From Alistipes sp. (lineage in GTDB: Bacteria; Bacteroidota; Bacteroidia; Bacteroidales; Rikenellaceae), in contig JAFQRH010000001.1 in assembly GCA_017410165.1 (NCBI GenBank), positions 1 through 64,000 on the forward strand: DNA of 64,000 nucleotides, given 5' to 3'. Position 1 is the stretch's first letter. Every line of letters begins with the position of its first letter. The notes under the pieces are model-generated. The model made no database searches. It worked only from the letters and a program-made list of their open reading frames with translations, and was not told where the DNA came from. Position numbers and translations under genes: made by a program. Below are positions 15,717 through 25,740 of the stretch, one piece after another.

Positions 15717-16427
15717 ATGGCTAAACTCTATATAGTGCCAACGCCGATTGGCAACCTCGACGACATCACGCTGCGCGCCATAAACGTCCTGCGCGAGGTC
15801 GATTTCATCCTCGCCGAGGATACGCGCACCTCGTCCGTGCTGCTGCACCACCTCTCAATCGAGAAGCCGTTGCGCTCGCACCATAAATTCAACGAACACG
15901 CAACCGTTGCGGCTGTTGCCGAGACGATTGCCGCAGGTCGCAACGTCGCCCTCATCTCGGATGCCGGTACGCCGGGCATCTCCGACCCGGGCTTTCTGCT
16001 GGTGCGCACCTGTCTTGAAGCGGGTATCGAGGTGGAGACGCTGCCGGGTGCTACGGCGTGTATTCCGGCTCTGGTGCAGAGCGGATTCCCGTGCGACCGC
16101 TTCTGTTTCGAGGGTTTTCTGCCGCAGAAAAAGGGGCGTATGAAACGCCTTGCGGAGTTGGCTTCGGAGGAGCGCACCATCATCTTCTACGAGTCGCCGT
16201 TCCGCGTGGTCAAGTGCCTCGAACAACTCGCCGAGACCTTCGGCGCCGAGCGTCGTGTGGCGGTGTCGCGCGAGCTGACCAAGAAGTTCGAGCAGACGGT
16301 GCGCGGTACGATTGGCGAGGTGATAGAGCACTTCCGAGAGCATCAGCCGAAGGGCGAATTTGTAATTGTGGTGGCAGGCAAGGGGCTGAAAACCAACCGC
16401 GCAACTTCGGAGGAGGAGGATGAGTAG
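15717..16427 (+). CDS. rsmI: 16S rRNA 2'-O-ribose C1402 methyltransferase RsmI
   Basis: A 236-residue tetrapyrrole-methylase-fold enzyme that modifies C1402 in the ribosomal P site. The family start MAKLYIVPTPIGNLDDIT and the motifs AEDTRTS, LISDAGTPGISDPG and LPGATACIPALVQSG are all present. It begins two bases after the upstream stop and overlaps the downstream acyltransferase by eight bases, so it sits in a tight transcription unit. Confidence 0.95.
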   Translation: MAKLYIVPTPIGNLDDITLRAINVLREVDFILAEDTRTSSVLLHHLSIEKPLRSHHKFNEHATVAAVAETIAAGRNVALISDAGTPGISDPGFLLVRTCLEAGIEVETLPGATACIPALVQSGFPCDRFCFEGFLPQKKGRMKRLAELASEERTIIFYESPFRVVKCLEQLAETFGAERRVAVSRELTKKFEQTVRGTIGEVIEHFREHQPKGEFVIVVAGKGLKTNRATSEEEDE

Positions 16428-17379
16428 CGACGCAAAGAGAGATAACCGATTGAGTGTCCGTCTGTTGTGGTGGTTGTGCCGTGCGGTGGCGGTGATGCCG
16501 CGCGTGGTGCAGTACCGCGTGCTGGGCGGATTGATATATGTCGTGTTGCGATACGTGTTGCGTTATCGCCGTTGGCTCATTGTGCGCCAACTCACCGAGG
16601 CGTTCCCCGACAAGAGCAGCGAACAGATTGCGCAGATTTGCAACCGCTACTATCGCACGCTCGCCGAGACGGTCATCGGCACGATGCGCCTCGCAGGAAT
16701 GGGCTACGACGAGCGTCGCGCAGTGATGCAGACCACTCCGCCGGCAGATGTTGCCGAGGCGGTGCGCGGTCGCAACTTCGTGATTCTCACCTCGCACCAC
16801 CACCTGTGGGAGTTTGCGCAGTTTGTCGGATTGGCATTTCCGCACTATGTGCTTTGCGGCTACCATCCGCTGAAAAACCGAGCGTGGGACGACCTCTACT
16901 TCCGCCTGCGCAGTAACGAGAATTGTCTGCCTGTGCCGAGCAACCAACTCTTGCGCTCGTTCATCAAGTATAAGGACGAGGGCTTTGAGGGCCGACCGCT
17001 GATCATTGGTCTGATTGCCGACCAGAACTCGCCTCCGCAGGGTGACGTGCATTGGTACGACTTTCTGAACCACAAGACGCTCTTCTTCGAGGGTGGCGAA
17101 CACTTGGCGACAAAGTATGGAATGCCGGTGATCTATTGCGGTTTGGAGCGCATCGAGGCGGGTTGCTACAAGGCGCATCTGCAACTGATATACGACGGCG
17201 TGTCGCCCATCGAAAAGCACGAGATTACGGAACGCTACGTGAGGGCATTGGAGGAGGATATACGACGTGCGCCGGAGTATTGGATGTGGTCGCACCGCCG
17301 TTGGAAATTTGCTCCCGACCCTGTGACGGGCGCACCCGTTACGGTCGATTATTCGCGCAAAAGCAAACCAAATAAATAA
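16420..17379 (+). CDS. LpxL/HtrB-like lipid acyltransferase
   Basis: A 319-residue inner-membrane-associated acyltransferase of the lipid A late-acyltransferase family. The catalytic H-x4-E motif is visible in HHHLWEF (about residue 126), and the second block reads GLIADQNSPPQG near residue 195. An N-terminal hydrophobic stretch provides the membrane contact. The likely role is to transfer an acyl chain to the lipid A precursor, but a related lipid substrate (such as an aminolipid) cannot be excluded. The start overlaps rsmI. Two glycosyltransferases follow, so this may be a small envelope-lipid or glycan cluster. Confidence 0.85.
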   Translation: MSSDAKRDNRLSVRLLWWLCRAVAVMPRVVQYRVLGGLIYVVLRYVLRYRRWLIVRQLTEAFPDKSSEQIAQICNRYYRTLAETVIGTMRLAGMGYDERRAVMQTTPPADVAEAVRGRNFVILTSHHHLWEFAQFVGLAFPHYVLCGYHPLKNRAWDDLYFRLRSNENCLPVPSNQLLRSFIKYKDEGFEGRPLIIGLIADQNSPPQGDVHWYDFLNHKTLFFEGGEHLATKYGMPVIYCGLERIEAGCYKAHLQLIYDGVSPIEKHEITERYVRALEEDIRRAPEYWMWSHRRWKFAPDPVTGAPVTVDYSRKSKPNK

Positions 17380-17450
17380 CGCTCAAACCACTATAAACCA
17401 AGCAAGCAAGTAAGCAAAAACCAATAAAAACCGAGAAATTCGGCAAGCAG

Positions 17451-18461
17451 ATGAAGATTGCAGTCGTCATACTGAATTGGAACGGGGCTTCGCACCTGCG
17501 ACGCTTCCTGCCCTCGGTCGTCGCACATAGCGAGGGGGCGGATGTCGTGGTGGCGGATAACGGCTCAACGGACGAGTCGGTTGCAATGCTCTCGACCGAA
17601 TTTCCTTCGGTGCGAACGCTGACGCTCGACGCCAACTACGGCTTTGCCGAGGGGTACAATCGCGCCTTGGCAATGCTGGGGACAGAGTACGAGTGTTTCG
17701 TGCTTCTCAACTCGGATGTCGAGGTTGAGGCGGGATGGCTCTCACCACTCGTGGGTCGGCTCGAAGCGCAGAGCGACGTGGCGATTGTCGGGCCGAAGAT
17801 TCTCTCGGTCGAGGAGCGCGACCGTTTCGAGTATGCGGGTGCCGCAGGCGGATATATCGATCTGCTCGGCTATCCGTTCTGTCGCGGAAGGGTGCTCGGC
17901 GAGTTGGAGCGCGACGAGGGTCAATACGACGATGCGCGCGACGTCTTTTGGGTCGGGGGCGCAGCCCTCTGCATTCGCGCCGAGGTGTATCGCTCGCTGG
18001 GCGGTCTGTGTGGCGAGTTTTTTGCCCATCAGGAGGAGATAGACCTCTGCTGGCGTGCGCAGTTGGCGGGTTGGCGCGTGGCATTCGAGCCAAAGAGCCG
18101 CGTTTGGCATCTGGGCGGAGGTACGTTGAGCAGCACATCGCCGCAAAAGGTGATGCTCAACCACCGAAACAACCTTGCGATGCTCTTCCGTTGTGCCTCG
18201 CCCGCGCAACGAGCGTTGGTCGCCATCGTGCGCCCGTTGCTCGACTGTGCGGCGGCGGTCGGCTATCTGCTCGGTGGCAAGTGGGAGGCAACCAAAGCGG
18301 TTTGGCGGGCATATTGCGACTTTGTGCGGTGGCATCCGCGCCTTGCACGCGAACGTCGTGCGATACGCGAAGCGGCTGTCCGAGAGTCGAAACATATATA
18401 CAAGGGGTCGATTGTCGTGCGTTACCTGCTCGGTGCGCGCCGTTTCGACCGCCTGATGTAG
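17451..18461 (+). CDS. Family 2 glycosyltransferase (rhamnosyltransferase-like)
   Basis: 336 residues with a GT-A fold. KIAVVILNWNGASHL and VVADNGSTDES bind the nucleotide-sugar, LLNSDVEVEAGW is the DxD-like metal site, and the segment HQEEIDLCWRAQLAGW is the ED-type acceptor region seen in WcaE/rhamnosyltransferase-like proteins. The C-terminal 80 residues are amphipathic and basic and may rest on the membrane. The nucleotide-sugar donor and acceptor are unknown. The 71-base leader after the acyltransferase is A-rich and carries a small AAGC repeat. Confidence 0.85.
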   Translation: MKIAVVILNWNGASHLRRFLPSVVAHSEGADVVVADNGSTDESVAMLSTEFPSVRTLTLDANYGFAEGYNRALAMLGTEYECFVLLNSDVEVEAGWLSPLVGRLEAQSDVAIVGPKILSVEERDRFEYAGAAGGYIDLLGYPFCRGRVLGELERDEGQYDDARDVFWVGGAALCIRAEVYRSLGGLCGEFFAHQEEIDLCWRAQLAGWRVAFEPKSRVWHLGGGTLSSTSPQKVMLNHRNNLAMLFRCASPAQRALVAIVRPLLDCAAAVGYLLGGKWEATKAVWRAYCDFVRWHPRLARERRAIREAAVRESKHIYKGSIVVRYLLGARRFDRLM

Positions 18462-18521
18462 GAGTGTAAGAGACAGTTTTGAAGAGTATAGAAGTGGAAC
18501 GCTTTTTTAGCAGATGAGTGT

Positions 18522-19229
18522 ATGAAAAAACTTGTAATCATCCCGACCTATAACGAGCGCGAGAATGTCGCCCGTATGATTGATAAGATGCTCTCGTTGG
18601 AGGGCGACTTCGAGGTGTTGTTTGTCGATGACGGCTCGCCCGACGGCACAGCAGCGATTGTGCGCGAGCGAATGGCCCTCACGCCCGACCGCATCCACCT
18701 CATCGAGCGCAGCGGCAAACTCGGATTGGGTACCGCCTACATCGCGGGCTTCCGTTGGGCATTGGAGCGCGACTACGAGCTCATCTTCGAGATGGATTGC
18801 GACTTCTCGCACAACCCCGACGACTTGCTGCGGCTGGCACACCGCCTGACCACCGATGCCGACGTTGCCATCGGCTCGCGTTATGTGCGTGGCGTGAATG
18901 TTGTGAATTGGCCACTCGGACGTCTGCTGATGTCGTACTTCGCATCGAAATATGTGCGCACGGTGACCGGTATGCCGGTGTGCGACGCTACGGCGGGCTT
19001 TGTCGGCTATCGCGCCGAGGTGTTGCGCAGTATCAACCTCGATGGCGTGCAAATGGTGGGCTACGGCTTCCAGATTGAGATGAAATATACGGCGTGGAAG
19101 CACGGTTTCCGCACGGTCGAGGAGTCGATTATCTTCATCGACCGCGAGGCAGGCACCTCGAAGATGTCGAGCGGCATATTCGGCGAGGCGTTTTTCGGCG
19201 TGTTGAAACTGCCGTGGAGAAGAGTGTAA
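18522..19229 (+). CDS. Dolichol-phosphate mannose synthase-like glycosyltransferase (GT2)
   Basis: 235 residues. KLVIIPTYNERENV, VDDGSPDGTA, FEMDCDFSHNPDDL and GSRYVRG are the standard DPM1/polyprenol-phosphate-hexose synthase signatures. It lacks the C-terminal membrane helices found in some family members, so it is a soluble type. The likely job is to make polyprenyl-phosphate-mannose or -glucose as a sugar donor for periplasmic glycan transfer, which fits its place behind another GT2. A terminator follows at 19285. Confidence 0.9.
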   Translation: MKKLVIIPTYNERENVARMIDKMLSLEGDFEVLFVDDGSPDGTAAIVRERMALTPDRIHLIERSGKLGLGTAYIAGFRWALERDYELIFEMDCDFSHNPDDLLRLAHRLTTDADVAIGSRYVRGVNVVNWPLGRLLMSYFASKYVRTVTGMPVCDATAGFVGYRAEVLRSINLDGVQMVGYGFQIEMKYTAWKHGFRTVEESIIFIDREAGTSKMSSGIFGEAFFGVLKLPWRRV

Positions 19230-19284
19230 GCGCACGTCCTCGCCCCAATTTTTCGGAAAATAGATAGCGAAAGTGTACGGTTTT

Positions 19285-19326
19285 GTGTCGGATTTGAGCG
19301 AAAAGTATCAAATCCGATACTTTTTT
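19285..19326 (+). terminator. Terminator after the glycosyltransferase pair
   Basis: GTGTCGGATTTGA (19285-19297) pairs with TCAAATCCGATAC (19308-19320), followed by six T residues. Confidence 0.85.
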
Positions 19327-19350
19327 GTTCAGAAAAAACCTCGAAAACTT

Positions 19351-19380
19351 TTTGTGTTTGGCGAGTTTTCTGTATCTTTG
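19351..19380 (+). promoter_or_regulatory. Promoter of the tetR-efflux operon
   Basis: TTTG (19351-19354), 18 bases, then TATCTTTG (19373-19380): the best match in the window to the Bacteroidetes -33/-7 consensus. Confidence 0.85.
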
Positions 19381-19421
19381 CCCCCGCATAGGTGAAATAG
19401 GATTAAAAATTTGGGTAATTT

Positions 19422-20063
19422 ATGTCACAGCGCGAAAGAATCATAGAAGCGGCGGCAACGATGTTTGCCGAACAGGGCATCAAGTCGATTCGTATGGACG
19501 ACATTGCCCACACGCTCGGTATGTCGAAGCGTACGCTCTACGAGATGTTTGACGACAAGGAGGAGTTGCTCTACCTCTCGGTGCGGTATATGCAGCAGCG
19601 TCGAATGGCGAAGATTAAGCGGTTGCTGCACGAGAATGTGGACGATTTGTCGTACATCTTTGAGAGTGTGTCGCTGATGATGACCGGCAAGGAGTTGCAC
19701 CACCGCATCTCGACCAACCTGCGCAAGTTCTATCCGGCAACCTTTGAGCGCGTGCGCAAAGAGGCGGAGGAGGAGAGCGGCAAGGAGCTCTACGCGCTCA
19801 TCAACAACTACATCCGCTGCGGATTGATTGTGCCGAACGTCGATGTGCGACTGTCGGTGACGATTCTCTACTACACAACGACGTCGATTGCCCTCTCGGC
19901 GGGCAATATGTCGCTGCCCGATGGCGTTACTTTTGAGGATGCGATGATATATACGATTATCAACTTCTTCCGAGGCATCGCAACCATCAAGGGTGTGCAG
20001 CAGATTGACGCCTACTTCGAGCGCAAGAAGCAGGAGCGGATGAACGGCAAGAGTAAAAATTAA
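19422..20063 (+). CDS. TetR/AcrR family transcriptional regulator
   Basis: 213 residues. The N-terminal helix-turn-helix (about 5-50) reads IIEAAATMFAEQGIKSIRMDDIAHTLGMSKRTLYEMFDDKEEL across its length, ending in the classic TLYxxFxxKEEL. The C-terminal ligand domain is diverged. As the first gene of the TolC-MFP-RND operon, it is probably the local, autoregulated repressor of efflux. The operator was not identified. Confidence 0.92.
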   Translation: MSQRERIIEAAATMFAEQGIKSIRMDDIAHTLGMSKRTLYEMFDDKEELLYLSVRYMQQRRMAKIKRLLHENVDDLSYIFESVSLMMTGKELHHRISTNLRKFYPATFERVRKEAEEESGKELYALINNYIRCGLIVPNVDVRLSVTILYYTTTSIALSAGNMSLPDGVTFEDAMIYTIINFFRGIATIKGVQQIDAYFERKKQERMNGKSKN

Positions 20064-20092
20064 AAAACGATAATATAATAAAAGGTTAAGTT

Positions 20093-21430
20093 ATGAGAAA
20101 GTTGATTCTGATGTTGGGGCTCATCGCCTCGTCGCTCACGCTCTCGGCACAAGAGCAGCAGGGCGAGAAGTTGATGCTGACCCTCGAACAGGCGTTGGAG
20201 ATCGCGTTGAGCGAGAATCCGACCATCAAGGTTGCCGATCAGGAGATTGAGATCAAGCGTTATGCCAAGCAGGGTACCTACTCGGCTCTCTATCCGAAGA
20301 TTGACGCAACCGCTACGTATCAGCGCGTGATTGCCAAGCAGACGATGAGTATGGACTTTGGCGGTCAGACACAGACCATCAAGGTCGGTAGCGACAACTC
20401 GTTCAATGGCGGCGTGTCGGCAGCGATGCCTATCATCAATGCGCAGTTGTGGAAGAGTTTGAAGGTCTCGGCACTCGATGTCGAACTCTCGGTCGAGAAG
20501 GCACGCTCGTCGCGTATCGATATGGTCGAGCAGGTGACCAATGCGTACTACGGTGTGTTGCTCGCCAAGGAGTCGCACGCTCTCTTCCAGCGCGTCTATG
20601 ACAATGCGGTCGAGAACAACAAGATTGTCAAGAAGAAGTACGACGTGGGCTCGGTATCCGAGTACGATATGATTACCTCGAATGTCAGCGTGCAGAACGC
20701 ACTGCCGAACGTCATCGAGGCGGAATATACCGTAGTGCTGACGCTCTGGCAACTCAAAGCACTGCTCGGTATCGACTTGGAGAAGAATATCGACGTTGTC
20801 GGCTCGCTGATGGACTACGAGGGTCTGATGAACGTGGGCTACGACCTCTCGCAACTCAATCTCGACAACAACTCGACTCTCAAACAGTTGGATATCCAGC
20901 AGGAGATGCTCGAAAAGGCGGTCGAGATTACCAAGATGGCAAACGTGCCTTCGCTCTCGATTAACGCCGCATACCTCTATACGGCTCTCGGCAACGACGG
21001 CAAATTCTTCAAGAAGTCGGCGTGGAACCCATATTCGTATGCCGGTCTGCAACTCAACATCCCGATTTTTGCGGGTAACTCGCGCCGTGCCGCAACGCGT
21101 GAGGCGCGTCTGAACCTCTCGAATCTGCAATTGCAGCGCGAGAATGCCGAGCGTCAGTTGCGCGTAGGCATCGTTCAGTACCTGAACAATATGCAGTCGA
21201 GCGTCAAGAAGTACTACGCTTCGGCGGCGACCGTCGGTCAGGCACAGCGCGGTTACGACATCTCGGTAAAACGCTACGAGGTGGGTCGCGGTACGCTGGT
21301 CGATATCGACAACTCGCAGGTGGCTCTCACGCAGGCGGAGTTGAGCCGCAACCAATCAATCTTCAACTTCCTGACGGCGAAGGTGTCGCTCGATAAGGTG
21401 TTGGGTAATTACGAATTTGAAAATAGATAA
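20093..21430 (+). CDS. TolC-family outer membrane efflux channel
   Basis: 445 residues. A signal peptide (MRKLILMLGLIASSLTLSA) is followed by two repeated outer-membrane-factor domains. The first starts LTLEQALEIALSENPTIKVADQEIE, and the second is typified by LNIPIFAGNSRRAATREARLNLS and QVALTQAELSRNQ. These form the long alpha-barrel of a tripartite pump. It sits 29 bases after tetR and 12 before the adaptor gene. Confidence 0.95.
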   Translation: MRKLILMLGLIASSLTLSAQEQQGEKLMLTLEQALEIALSENPTIKVADQEIEIKRYAKQGTYSALYPKIDATATYQRVIAKQTMSMDFGGQTQTIKVGSDNSFNGGVSAAMPIINAQLWKSLKVSALDVELSVEKARSSRIDMVEQVTNAYYGVLLAKESHALFQRVYDNAVENNKIVKKKYDVGSVSEYDMITSNVSVQNALPNVIEAEYTVVLTLWQLKALLGIDLEKNIDVVGSLMDYEGLMNVGYDLSQLNLDNNSTLKQLDIQQEMLEKAVEITKMANVPSLSINAAYLYTALGNDGKFFKKSAWNPYSYAGLQLNIPIFAGNSRRAATREARLNLSNLQLQRENAERQLRVGIVQYLNNMQSSVKKYYASAATVGQAQRGYDISVKRYEVGRGTLVDIDNSQVALTQAELSRNQSIFNFLTAKVSLDKVLGNYEFENR

Positions 21431-21442
21431 AAAACATAGAAT

Positions 21443-22477
21443 ATGAAGCAAATTTTTAAGTCGCTGCTCTGTGCATCGTTGGCATTGGCAGCAGTCGCTT
21501 GCGGCTCGGATAAGGGCGCAAAGCAGGTAGAGGAGAGCACACAGCCGCAGGAGGCAGCTCTTCCGAGAGTTGAGGTTGAGAGTGCTGTGGCACGCGATGT
21601 CGCACAGCAGGTGGCATTCACCGGCACCGTAGAGGCAGAGGTGGTGAACAACATTGCGCCGCAGTCGCCACGCCGTATCACGGAGATTCGCTTCGATGTG
21701 GGCGACCACGTGACGAAGGGCGACCTGCTCGTACGTCTCGACTCGTCGGCACTCATACAGTCGAAGGCACAGATGGAGAACGCCAAGGCGGAGTACGACC
21801 GTACGAACGAACTCTACGAGTTCGGCGGTGCGTCGAAGTCGGAGTGGGATGCTCGCCGCCTGCAATACGAGGTGGCAAAGTCGGCATACGAGAACCTGTT
21901 GGAGAATACGACGCTCATCGCGCCGATTTCGGGTATCGTCTCGGCTCGCAACTACGACAATGGCGATATGAGCGGTGGACAGCCGGTGCTTGTCATCGAG
22001 CAGATTCGTCCGGTGAAGATTATGATTAACGTCTCGGAGTCGCTCTTTGCGAAGGTGCGCAAGGGTATGAAGGTATATGTTACGCTCGACGCTTACGGCG
22101 ACGAGCAGTTTGCCGGCTCCATCAAGCGCATCTACCCGACCATCGACAGCGCAACCCGCACGTTCCGTGTCGAGGTATCGGTTCCGAATGGCGACGAGCG
22201 CGTACGTCCGGGTATGTTTGCGCGTGTGACGCTGCCTTACGGCAAGGAGCATCACGTGGTGATTCCGGACCGCGCAGTGAACAAACTGATGGGCTCGGGC
22301 GACCGCTACGTATATGTACTCGAAGCGGACGGCACGGTTCGTTACAGCAAGGTCGAGTTGGGTCGTCGTATGGACACCGAGTACGAGGTATTGTCGGGTG
22401 TTGCCGATGGCGAGAAGGTTGTCGTTAAGGGTCAGGTTGCCTTGACGAACGGTTGCTCGGTCGAGGTGGTCGAGTAG
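21443..22477 (+). CDS. RND efflux periplasmic adaptor (membrane fusion lipoprotein)
   Basis: 344 residues. The lipobox LAAVAC places Cys20 as the lipidated residue, so the protein is inner-membrane anchored. The order is barrel-sandwich/lipoyl halves (ITEIRFDVGDHVTKGDLLVRLDSS and TLIAPISGIVSARNYDNGD), an alpha-hairpin between them, a beta-barrel (VYVTLDAYGDEQFAGSIKRIYPTIDSATRTF) and a C-terminal proximal domain. It bridges the TolC channel and the RND pump encoded next door. Confidence 0.95.
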   Translation: MKQIFKSLLCASLALAAVACGSDKGAKQVEESTQPQEAALPRVEVESAVARDVAQQVAFTGTVEAEVVNNIAPQSPRRITEIRFDVGDHVTKGDLLVRLDSSALIQSKAQMENAKAEYDRTNELYEFGGASKSEWDARRLQYEVAKSAYENLLENTTLIAPISGIVSARNYDNGDMSGGQPVLVIEQIRPVKIMINVSESLFAKVRKGMKVYVTLDAYGDEQFAGSIKRIYPTIDSATRTFRVEVSVPNGDERVRPGMFARVTLPYGKEHHVVIPDRAVNKLMGSGDRYVYVLEADGTVRYSKVELGRRMDTEYEVLSGVADGEKVVVKGQVALTNGCSVEVVE

Positions 22478-22495
22478 CACGGAAGAAGAGAGAAA

Positions 22496-22575
22496 ACGGT
22501 GCAAATTTTTCATCAATAACAGAAAATGGTGCAAAATTTTCACCCAAAGAAAAAAATCGGTGCATTTTTTATCAA
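22496..22575 (+). repeat. Three-copy GGTGCA-A/T-tract repeat before the RND gene
   Basis: GGTGCA followed by an A/T run occurs at 22498, 22528 and 22559, about 30 bp apart, in the 113-base gap between adaptor and pump genes. Confidence 0.75.
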
Positions 22576-22590
22576 AACAGATAGTAAAGT

Positions 22591-25500
22591 ATGAATATAT
22601 ATAAAACAGCCGTCAATAATCCGGTGACCACGATACTCGTCTTTATCGCCGTTGCGATATTCGGTATCTTCTCGCTGGTGAAACTGCCAATCGATATGTT
22701 CCCGCATATCGACACGACCAACATTCTGGTCATCACGGCATATCCGGGCGCGAGTGCAATCGACATCGAGGAGAATGTCACTCGTCCGCTCGAAAACTCG
22801 CTCAACAGTGTGGAGGATTTGAAGCATATCTCCTCCACCTCGAAGGAGAATATTTCGATTGTAAACCTCGAATTTGAGTACGGTACGGACGTTGAGGTTG
22901 CTACGGCAAACATCCGCGACAAGCTCGACGTTGCGACCAACATCCTGCCCGACGATGTGGACAAACCGATTATCTTCAAATTCTCGACCGAGGAGATGCC
23001 TATTATGTTGCTCTCCATCAAGGCAAACGAGAGTTGGAGCGGTCTGTACAAAATCATCGACGAGCGCATCTCGACACCGCTGGCACGTGTGAACGGTGTG
23101 GGTTCGGTGTCGGTTTCGGGTATTCCGGAGCGTCAGATTCAAATCTACTGCGACCCGTACAAACTCGAAGCATACGGTATGACCATCGAGCAGATTGCGC
23201 AGGTCGTAGCCGCCGAGAACCGCGCCATTCCGGGCGGTCAGATGGATGTCGGCTCGAACACCTACTCGTTGCGTGTCGATCAGGAGTTTGAGTCGGCAGA
23301 CGAGATTCTCGACATCGTTGTCGGCACACGTGGCGGAGCGAATATCTACGTGCGCGACGTGGCTACGGTGAGCGATACCGAGCAGGAGCGTGCGCAGGAG
23401 TCGTTCAACAACGGTACGCGTTCGGGTATGATGATTATCCAGAAGCAGACCGATGCCAACGCTGTGCAGATTTCGCAGCGCGTACAGAAGGAGCTTGTCG
23501 AGTTGCGCAAGACGTTGCCGTCGGATGTGACCATCGAGCCGTATATCGATATGTCGGACAACATTCTCGACACCGCTTCGTCGTTGATGGATACGATTCT
23601 CATCACGTTCATCGTCGTTATGGCGGTGGTGATGATGATGCTCGGCCGTTGGCGTGCGATGTTCATCATCATCCTGACCATCCCGATTTCGATGCTCTCG
23701 TCGCTCATCTACCTGCTTGCAACCGACTCGACGCTCAACATTATCACGATGTCCGCCATCTCGATTTCGATTGGTATGGTGGTCGATAATGCGATTGTGG
23801 TGTTGGAGAATATCACCTCGCACGTCGATCGTGGCGCACGCGTGAAGCAGGCGGCAATCTTCGCTACGAAGGAGGTCGGCCTCTCGATTATCGCCTCGAC
23901 GCTCACGACGCTCGCCGTGTTCCTTCCGCTGACGATGATTAGCGGTATGGCGGGTGTGCTCTTCAAGCCGATGGGTTGGATGGTGACCATCACGCTGACC
24001 GTCTCGATGGCTGCCGCGCTGACCTTTACGCCGGTGCTCTGCTCGCTCATTATGAAGCAGAATCCAAAGAAGTCGCGCCTGCAAAAGTATGTCGATGGCG
24101 GCTTGGGTTGGCTCGACGGCATCTACGAGGGTGCGTTGCGTTGGTGCGTGAACCACCGCAAGACCTTCACCATAGGTTCGGTGTTGCTCTTCGTGGGTGT
24201 TATGGTGTTCATCGGCCCGAGAGTCAAGACGGAGTTCTTCCCGACGCAGGATAACGCACGTATTGCCGTGAAAATCAAGTTGCCAATGGGTACGCGTCAG
24301 GAGATTACGCGCGACGTGGCTCTGCGTATCGACAAGCAGTTCCGCGAGAACTATCCGGAGATTCAGGCAATCGGTATGACCGAGGGTAGCGCCGATACGG
24401 ACAACACCTTCGCTGCAATTCAGGAGAACGGTACACACTATATCTCGATGAACATCCGCCTCTCGAAGAAGACCGAGCGCGAGCGTACGCTGACCGAGAT
24501 TTGCGACCTTATGCGTAAGGATTTGTCGGAATACACCGAGATTCGCACCTACGAGGTTATCGAGTCGGGTCAGAAGGGTGGCGCCGGTGGTCAGTCGTCG
24601 GTCGATGTCGAGCTCTACGGCTACGACTTGAAGGAGACCGACCGCATCGCTGCCGAAATCAAGGATATGATGTTGCAGGTGCCGGGCTGTACCGAGGCGA
24701 TTATCTCGCGCGAGGAGTACACGCCGGAGTATCAGGTGGTCTTCGACCGCGAGAAGTTGGCGATGAACGGACTGAACGTGGCAACCGCTGCAACCTTCCT
24801 GCGTAACCGTGTCAATGGTGCCGTCGCTTCGTACTACCGCGAGGATGGCGAGGAGTACGACATCTTGGTACGCTTGGAGAAGAAGTATCGTGAATCGACC
24901 ACCGACTTGGAAAATATCACGCTCTACAACACCACAACCGGCGCAGCCGTCAAGGTGCGCGACGTGGGTCGTGTCATCGAGACCGAAACACCGCCGGCAA
25001 TCCAGCGTATGGACCGCTCGCGTTATGTGAAGATTTCGGGTTCGGTCGGCCACGGCTACGCGATGTCGGATATCATCGCCGGCACGGTCGAGGGTCTGAA
25101 CAAGATGGACCTTCCGGCAGGCATCGATTGGGAGCTCGGTGGTTCGTATGAGGACCAGCAGGATACGTTCCGCGACCTGTTCCTGTTGCTCGCCGTGATG
25201 ATTATCCTCGTCTTTGTGATTATGGCTTCGCAGTTCGAGTCGCTCACCTATCCGTTCGTGATTATGTTCTCGCTGCCATTCGCATTGGTGGGCGTATTCA
25301 TCGGTCTGTGGCTCACGGGCACACCGCTCGGCGTTATGGGCTTGCTCGGTGTGCTGATGTTGGTCGGTATCGTGGTGAACAACGGTATCGTGCTGGTGGA
25401 CTACAACCGTCTGGTTATCGGCCGTGGTACGCCGATTGTCGAGGCGGCCGTCATCGCAGGTCGTTCGCGTCTGCGTCCGATTTTGATGACCACGCTGACC

Positions 25501-25707
25501 ACCGTGCTCGGTATGGTGCCGATGGCGGTCGGCAACGGTGTCGGCTCGGAGATGTGGAACTCGCTCGGTATGGTTGTGGCGTGGGGTCTGTCGTTCTCGA
25601 CGCTCGTTACGCTCTTCCTGATTCCGGTGCTCTTCACCTCGTTTGCATTGCGAGGTGAGCGTCGCCGAGCAAAGAAGCAGCAGCGGCTCGCCGCACAAAA
25701 AGCGTAA
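22591..25707 (+). CDS. RND efflux transporter permease (AcrB/HAE1 type)
   Basis: 1038 residues, the usual length. Twelve membrane segments are expected with two large periplasmic loops. Recognisable parts include IDMFPHIDTTNILVITAYPGAS near the N-terminus and the TM4 proton-relay motif SIGMVVDNAIVVLEN (Asp-Asn where AcrB has Asp-Asp). TM8 to TM10 include MASQFESLTYPFVIMFSLP and GIVVNNGIVLVDYNR, and the C-terminal half ends at a basic tail. The substrate cannot be told from sequence. It is the core of the TetR-controlled efflux operon. Confidence 0.95.
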   Translation: MNIYKTAVNNPVTTILVFIAVAIFGIFSLVKLPIDMFPHIDTTNILVITAYPGASAIDIEENVTRPLENSLNSVEDLKHISSTSKENISIVNLEFEYGTDVEVATANIRDKLDVATNILPDDVDKPIIFKFSTEEMPIMLLSIKANESWSGLYKIIDERISTPLARVNGVGSVSVSGIPERQIQIYCDPYKLEAYGMTIEQIAQVVAAENRAIPGGQMDVGSNTYSLRVDQEFESADEILDIVVGTRGGANIYVRDVATVSDTEQERAQESFNNGTRSGMMIIQKQTDANAVQISQRVQKELVELRKTLPSDVTIEPYIDMSDNILDTASSLMDTILITFIVVMAVVMMMLGRWRAMFIIILTIPISMLSSLIYLLATDSTLNIITMSAISISIGMVVDNAIVVLENITSHVDRGARVKQAAIFATKEVGLSIIASTLTTLAVFLPLTMISGMAGVLFKPMGWMVTITLTVSMAAALTFTPVLCSLIMKQNPKKSRLQKYVDGGLGWLDGIYEGALRWCVNHRKTFTIGSVLLFVGVMVFIGPRVKTEFFPTQDNARIAVKIKLPMGTRQEITRDVALRIDKQFRENYPEIQAIGMTEGSADTDNTFAAIQENGTHYISMNIRLSKKTERERTLTEICDLMRKDLSEYTEIRTYEVIESGQKGGAGGQSSVDVELYGYDLKETDRIAAEIKDMMLQVPGCTEAIISREEYTPEYQVVFDREKLAMNGLNVATAATFLRNRVNGAVASYYREDGEEYDILVRLEKKYRESTTDLENITLYNTTTGAAVKVRDVGRVIETETPPAIQRMDRSRYVKISGSVGHGYAMSDIIAGTVEGLNKMDLPAGIDWELGGSYEDQQDTFRDLFLLLAVMIILVFVIMASQFESLTYPFVIMFSLPFALVGVFIGLWLTGTPLGVMGLLGVLMLVGIVVNNGIVLVDYNRLVIGRGTPIVEAAVIAGRSRLRPILMTTLTTVLGMVPMAVGNGVGSEMWNSLGMVVAWGLSFSTLVTLFLIPVLFTSFALRGERRRAKKQQRLAAQKA

Positions 25708-25740
25708 AGAAACCATTAAAAAACCATAGACAACAGTATT